Shown here piece by piece: positions 31,550 through 35,079 of a stretch of 35,079 nt of DNA (its first letter is position 1; each line of letters starts with the position of its first letter). The notes below the pieces were generated by a model, which saw only the letters and a program-made list of their open reading frames with translations, had not been told where the DNA came from and made no database searches. Source of the stretch: Polyangiaceae bacterium (GTDB lineage: Bacteria; Myxococcota_A; Polyangia; Polyangiales; Polyangiaceae); NCBI GenBank assembly GCA_020848455.1, contig JADLAB010000597.1, forward strand, positions 1-35,079. Direction: 5' to 3'. Both the position numbers and the translations under genes were made by a program.

Positions 31550-33307
31550 TCAGCCGAGGCCGAGCAGCGCCGTCATCGCGCCGTCGAGCGCCGCGATGCG
31601 CTCGGCGGCGCGCGCACGGCCGCTCGCGAGCGGCTCGTTGGGCGCGAGCGTTTCGCGCACGTCGAAGTAGATCTTCATCTTCGGCTCGGTGCCGCTCGGG
31701 CGGGCGATGACGCGATGCCCACCCGCGAGCTCGAAGACGAGCACGTCGCTCGGCGGGAGCTCGATCGGGCCCGGTGGCGCGCCCCGCTCGGTGCGCGTCC
31801 CCGCGAGCACGTCGACCGTGGCCTCTACCGGCGTGCCGGCGAGCGCGTCGGGCGGCGTCGCGCGGAGGCGCGCCATGAGCTCCTGCATCTGGCGCTTGCC
31901 GCCGCTGCCCGGAAACCCGAGCGAGCGTTGCGAGCTCGCGTAGAGGCCGTAGCGCCGCGCCAGCAGCTCGAGCTCGTCGAGCAGCGTGCGCGCGCGCGGC
32001 GTCTCGCCGGCGAGCTCGGCCGCGAGCGTGCAGATCGCGACCGCGGCGCTGATGCCGTCCTTGTCGCGCACCAGCGTGCCGACCGTGTAGCCGAGCGCCT
32101 CCTCGTAGCCGAACACGAAGCGCGCACCGGTCGCGGCCTCGACCGCGAGCGCGCGGTTCGCGATCCACTTGAATCCGGTCAGCGTCTCCTCGTAGCGGAC
32201 GCCGAGCGCCCGCGCGATGGCGCCGAGCATCGGCGACGAGACGAGCGAGGCGGCGACGAGCCGCGCGCCGGCGCTCGCGGCGTCGGCGCGCGTGAGCAGG
32301 TAGTGGCCGAGGAGAACGCCCACCTCGTTGCCGGTGAGCGTGACGTACTCGCCGGGGGCGGCGCGCACCGTGACGCTGAGCCGGTCGGCGTCGGGGTCGT
32401 TGGCGATGAGCAGCGCGGCGTCGCGCGCGCGGGCGAGCCCGAGGCCGAGATCGAGCGCGCCCTTCTCCTCCGGATTCGGAAAGCGCACCGTCGGGAAGCG
32501 CCCGTCGGGCTCGGCCTGCTCCGCGACGACGTCGAGCGCCGTGAAGCCCGCCTCGGCGAGCGCCCGGCGCGCGAGGTGGAGGCCGACGCCGTGGAGCGGT
32601 GTGTACGCGACGCGCAGCTTGCCCGCGTGGGGCGAGGGCGTGCCGAGGGCGCGCACCCCGTCGAGGTAGCGCCGGTCGAGCGCGTCGCCGAGGCTCGTGA
32701 GCAAGCCCGCCGCGCGCGCAGCGTCGAGGCCCATCACCGGGATCGCGCTCGCGCCGGGCGCACGGGCGATGGCCGCGGCGATCTCGGTGTCCATGGGCGG
32801 GATGATCTGCGCCCCGTTGCCCGCGTAGACCTTGTAGCCGTTGTACTCGGGTGGGTTGTGGCTCGCGGTCACCATGATGCCGGCCGCGGCGCCCGAGTCG
32901 CGCACGGCGAAGGCGAGCAGCGGGGTCGGGCACAGCTTCTCGGAGAGGAACACCGGCAAGCCGGCCGCGCACAGCACCCCCGCCGCGTCGTCGGCCAGCT
33001 CGCGCGACAGGCGGCGACCGTCGTAGCCGATCGCCACCGACGGCATGGCCGGCCCGTGCGCCTGCGCCTTGAGGTAGCTCGCGAGGCCCGCGGTCGTGCG
33101 GCGCACCACCGCGCGATTCATGTAGCTCTCGCCCGCGCCGAGGATGCCGCGCAGGCCGGCCGTCCCGAACTCGAGCGGACCGGCGAAGCGCTCCCCGAGC
33201 TCCGGCGAGCGCGCGCGCACCAGCGCTTCGAGCTCGGCGCGCGTATCGGGGTCGGGGTCTTCGGCGAGCCAGCTCTCGGCTCGGCGCACGAGCTCTTCGG
33301 ACGACAT
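31550..33307 (-). CDS. Phosphohexomutase (phosphoglucomutase/phosphomannomutase family)
   Basis: Interconverts hexose 1- and 6-phosphates; the exact sugar cannot be read from sequence. The 585-aa product belongs to the larger PGM2-like branch of the alpha-D-phosphohexomutases. It has FGTAGLRG at the N-terminus, the phosphoserine loop TASHNPPEYNGYK (S149), the metal loop DPDADR (304-309), the sugar-specificity loop GYEEALG (400-406) and the phosphate-binding RPSGTEPK (536-543). All catalytic elements are intact. A very good Shine-Dalgarno, GGAGGT (33319-33314), is 6 nt from the ATG, and TAGGAT about 40 nt upstream may be the -10. It diverges from the sterol methyltransferase gene. Confidence 0.95.
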   Translation of the reverse strand: MSSEELVRRAESWLAEDPDPDTRAELEALVRARSPELGERFAGPLEFGTAGLRGILGAGESYMNRAVVRRTTAGLASYLKAQAHGPAMPSVAIGYDGRRLSRELADDAAGVLCAAGLPVFLSEKLCPTPLLAFAVRDSGAAAGIMVTASHNPPEYNGYKVYAGNGAQIIPPMDTEIAAAIARAPGASAIPVMGLDAARAAGLLTSLGDALDRRYLDGVRALGTPSPHAGKLRVAYTPLHGVGLHLARRALAEAGFTALDVVAEQAEPDGRFPTVRFPNPEEKGALDLGLGLARARDAALLIANDPDADRLSVTVRAAPGEYVTLTGNEVGVLLGHYLLTRADAASAGARLVAASLVSSPMLGAIARALGVRYEETLTGFKWIANRALAVEAATGARFVFGYEEALGYTVGTLVRDKDGISAAVAICTLAAELAGETPRARTLLDELELLARRYGLYASSQRSLGFPGSGGKRQMQELMARLRATPPDALAGTPVEATVDVLAGTRTERGAPPGPIELPPSDVLVFELAGGHRVIARPSGTEPKMKIYFDVRETLAPNEPLASGRARAAERIAALDGAMTALLGLG

Positions 33308-33435
33308 GCGGGCACCTCCGCCGCGGGTCGGGCGCCGCGGCGCGCCATCCTAGAACAGCGGCCGCGATTGTGGCGCACCGAGCGCGCCCGGGCGGCGCCG
33401 AGACGCGCGCGCGTGCGCTTCCGCACTCCGTAGAT

Positions 33436-33504
33436 GTGCGAATTCGCACGCATTTTTGTCGAAGATGCGCCGGCCTTCGAGGCGCATGCGTGGTAGCACC
33501 ACGC
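33436..33504. promoter_or_regulatory. Three stacked inverted repeats before the sterol methyltransferase start
   Basis: First, a perfect 14-bp palindrome GTGCGAATTCGCAC (33436-33449), followed by GCATTTTT. Second, ATGCGCC (33465-33471) pairing with GGCGCAT (33481-33487). Third, GCGTGGT-AGC-ACCACGC (33488-33504), which ends 1 nt before the ATG at 33506. The first looks like a dimeric-regulator operator. The third occupies the place of the ribosome site, and no Shine-Dalgarno is present. Repressor binding and RNA-structure control are both possible. Confidence 0.5.
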
Positions 33505-33505
33505 C

Positions 33506-34552
33506 ATGAGCGATCCCGAGCGCACCGGTTTGTTCCAGCCCGCGGTCCCGGCCGACGAGGTCCGCGCGCGCGTGGCCGGCTACGCCGCGCTTCACGACTC
33601 GGCGTCCGCCACGGAGCGCAAGGCGCAGGCGACCGCGGCTGCGCGCACCTACTACGATCTCGCGACGAGCTTCTACGAGACCGGCTGGGGGCAGTCCTTC
33701 CACTTCGCGCCGCTCGCCCCGGACGAGGCTCTCGGCGCGGCCATCGTGCGCCACCAGCACTACCTGGCGCTCCGCATGGGGCTCGCCGCGGGCATGCGGG
33801 TGCTCGACGTCGGCTGCGGCGTCGGCGGCCCGATGCGGGGCATCGCGCGCCTCACGGGCGCCGAGGTCGTCGGCCTCAACGTGAACGACTACCAGATCGC
33901 GCGCGGCAAGCTGCACAACGCGGCCGCGGGCCTCGACGCGCAGTGCAGCTTCGTGGCGGGCGACTTCACGGCGATGCCGCTCGAGGACGCGAGCTTCGAC
34001 GCCGCCTACACGATCGAGGCGGCGTGCCACGCGGCCGACCGCCGCGACGTCTTTCGCGAGGTGCACCGGGTGCTCCGGCCGGGTGCCGTGTTCGCGGGCT
34101 ACGAGTGGTGTCTGACCGACCGCTACCGGGCCGGGCACCCGCTGCACGTCGACGTGCGCCGCGGCATCGAGAAGGGCAACAGCCTGCCGGAGCTCGTCGG
34201 CCAGGAGGAGGTCCTCCGCTCGCTCGCGGACTCGGGCTTCGAGGTGCTCGCGTCCGAGGACCGCGCGGAGCACGCGCTGGGCGCCGGGAGCCCCTGGTAC
34301 TCGCCGCTCGCGTCGCTCGCGTCGTGGCGCGGCCTCATGGCCTCGCGCCTCGGGACCCTGCTCACCGGCGTCTTCGTGCGGGCGCTCGAGCTCGCGCGCC
34401 TGAGCCCCCGGGGCACGACCGAGGTGCACGAGGTGCTCCGCCTGGCGCAGAGCTCGCTCGTCGCGGGCGGCCAGCTCGGGATCTTCACCCCGATGTTTTT
34501 CTTCCTCGCGCGAAAGCCGGTCGCGAAGGGCGCCGCGCCCGCGCGGGCGTGA
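33506..34552 (+). CDS. Sterol 24-C-methyltransferase-like enzyme
   Basis: A SAM-dependent methyltransferase aligning along nearly its whole length with eukaryotic ERG6/SMT enzymes, which methylate the sterol side chain at C-24. In the 348-aa product I see YYDLATSFYETGWG and SFHF (49-67), SAM motif I LDVGCGVGGP (100-109), GLNVNDYQIARGK, GDFTAMP, YTIEAACHA (168-176), YEWCLTD (199-205), the C-terminal FTPMFFFLARKP, and the intervening PWYSPL segment. These are the SMT signature regions, not just the generic methyltransferase fold. No transmembrane helix is needed. No sterol cyclase or squalene epoxidase gene is in the window, so the substrate is inferred from homology. The start is preceded by three inverted repeats. 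Confidence 0.9.
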   Translation: MSDPERTGLFQPAVPADEVRARVAGYAALHDSASATERKAQATAAARTYYDLATSFYETGWGQSFHFAPLAPDEALGAAIVRHQHYLALRMGLAAGMRVLDVGCGVGGPMRGIARLTGAEVVGLNVNDYQIARGKLHNAAAGLDAQCSFVAGDFTAMPLEDASFDAAYTIEAACHAADRRDVFREVHRVLRPGAVFAGYEWCLTDRYRAGHPLHVDVRRGIEKGNSLPELVGQEEVLRSLADSGFEVLASEDRAEHALGAGSPWYSPLASLASWRGLMASRLGTLLTGVFVRALELARLSPRGTTEVHEVLRLAQSSLVAGGQLGIFTPMFFFLARKPVAKGAAPARA

Positions 34553-34574
34553 GGTCGAGGGGCGGCGAGGCCCC

Positions 34575-34603
34575 TTGCCGTGCGACGCGCGCGTCCCTAG
34601 CGT
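34575..34603 (+). promoter_or_regulatory. Candidate sigma-70 type promoter TTGCCG-N17-TAGCGT
   Basis: TTGCCG (34575-34580), an exact 17-nt spacer and TAGCGT (34598-34603) lie 8 nt before the tandem ATG at 34612. The predicted transcript would be leaderless or nearly so. Confidence 0.42.
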
Positions 34604-34611
34604 ACCTCGCG

Positions 34612-35079
34612 ATGATGGTCGCGCGGCGCCGGCGGCTCGTCGCGCGCGCGTGCGTCGCGTGCGCGCTCGCGGCGGCGGCCTGCGAGGACGGCAGCCGGTC
34701 TGCGCCGGGCACGCGCCCGACCCCGGCCGACGCCACCGCGATGTCGCCGGCGAGCCACGGACGGAGCGGGTCGGCGACGCAGGCGACCCCCGGACCGAGC
34801 GTGCCCGCGACGTCGGCGACCGCCGCCGACGGCGGCCCGCTCGCCCGCGCGTCGGCCGCCTGCCGCCACGCCTGCGAGCGGGAGCGGCTCTGCGACCTCG
34901 CGGGGGCCGAGGTCGGGGCCGAGGTCGCGCGCCTCGTGCGCGAGAGCCACCGGCTCTGCCACGAGCAGTGCGAGCTCGAGGCGGAGATGCCGCCGGAGGA
35001 GCTCGCCGGCGTCACCGAGCGCCGCGAGGCTTGCCTCGCGCGCTCGTGCCCCGAGCTCGAGCCCTGCCTCGCCGCGCTC
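34612..35079 (+). CDS. Cysteine-rich lipoprotein, N-terminal part (runs off right edge)
   Basis: The frame from the tandem ATG at 34612 is open to the window end (156 codons). It starts MMVARRRRLVARACVACALAAAAC: an Arg-rich n-region, a hydrophobic core and a lipobox AAAC with the lipidated Cys at residue 24. A Ser/Thr/Pro/Ala-rich linker (about 25-85) follows, then a Cys-rich helical region with CRHAC, LCDL, LCHEQC, ACLARSC and EPC spacings. Paired cysteines of this sort recur in myxobacterial surface lipoproteins (my general impression, not checked). Function unknown; the C-terminus is missing. Confidence 0.65.
   Translation, partial: MMVARRRRLVARACVACALAAAACEDGSRSAPGTRPTPADATAMSPASHGRSGSATQATPGPSVPATSATAADGGPLARASAACRHACERERLCDLAGAEVGAEVARLVRESHRLCHEQCELEAEMPPEELAGVTERREACLARSCPELEPCLAAL

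Overview
This is a very GC-rich chromosomal segment of a Gram-negative bacterium, most likely a myxobacterium (Myxococcota, Polyangia-like). The assignment is inference. It rests on base composition, the many lipoproteins, a near full-length sterol 24-C-methyltransferase homologue, and a type VI secretion (T6SS) locus interleaved with taxon-specific lipoproteins. There are no RNA genes, insertion sequences or CRISPR arrays that I can support.

Layout. 1-1809: two minus-strand exported proteins (the first cut by the window edge) and one plus-strand lipoprotein, with heptamer-repeat DNA between the first two. 1835-5222 (minus): tssG, tssF, tssE (baseplate). 5319-6242 (plus): a lipoprotein of unknown function. 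6474-8574 (minus): a PAP2-like exported protein and the FHA-domain regulator tagH. 8831-26108 (plus): a lytic transglycosylase followed by tssH(clpV), tssJ, tssK, tssL, tssM, tagF, tssA, tssB and tssC, ending at an intrinsic terminator. 26321-28342 (minus): a second sheath-type protein in which TssB-like and TssC-like halves are joined in one chain. 28466-35079: housekeeping and accessory genes, namely homoserine dehydrogenase (hom), glutamate racemase (murI), a lipoprotein, a phosphohexomutase, a sterol methyltransferase and a truncated cysteine-rich lipoprotein.

How the genes work together. The window encodes the whole T6SS membrane complex (TssJ-L-M), the baseplate proteins TssE-F-G-K, the sheath TssB-C with its cap/assembly protein TssA and recycling ATPase ClpV, and the regulators TagF and TagH. 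The tube (Hcp), spike (VgrG/PAAR), effectors and the Ser/Thr kinase-phosphatase pair are absent and must be elsewhere. The transglycosylase could open peptidoglycan for assembly of the machine.

Main points of interest: (1) the natural TssB-TssC fusion beside canonical tssB and tssC; (2) a eukaryote-like sterol C-24 methyltransferase behind three stacked inverted repeats; (3) intergenic arrays of 7-nt units with unrelated sequences but the same period, often arranged as long inverted repeats between convergent genes, including a perfect 34-bp inverted repeat; (4) -10-like TANNNT hexamers 6-8 nt before several start codons, which suggests leaderless transcripts.
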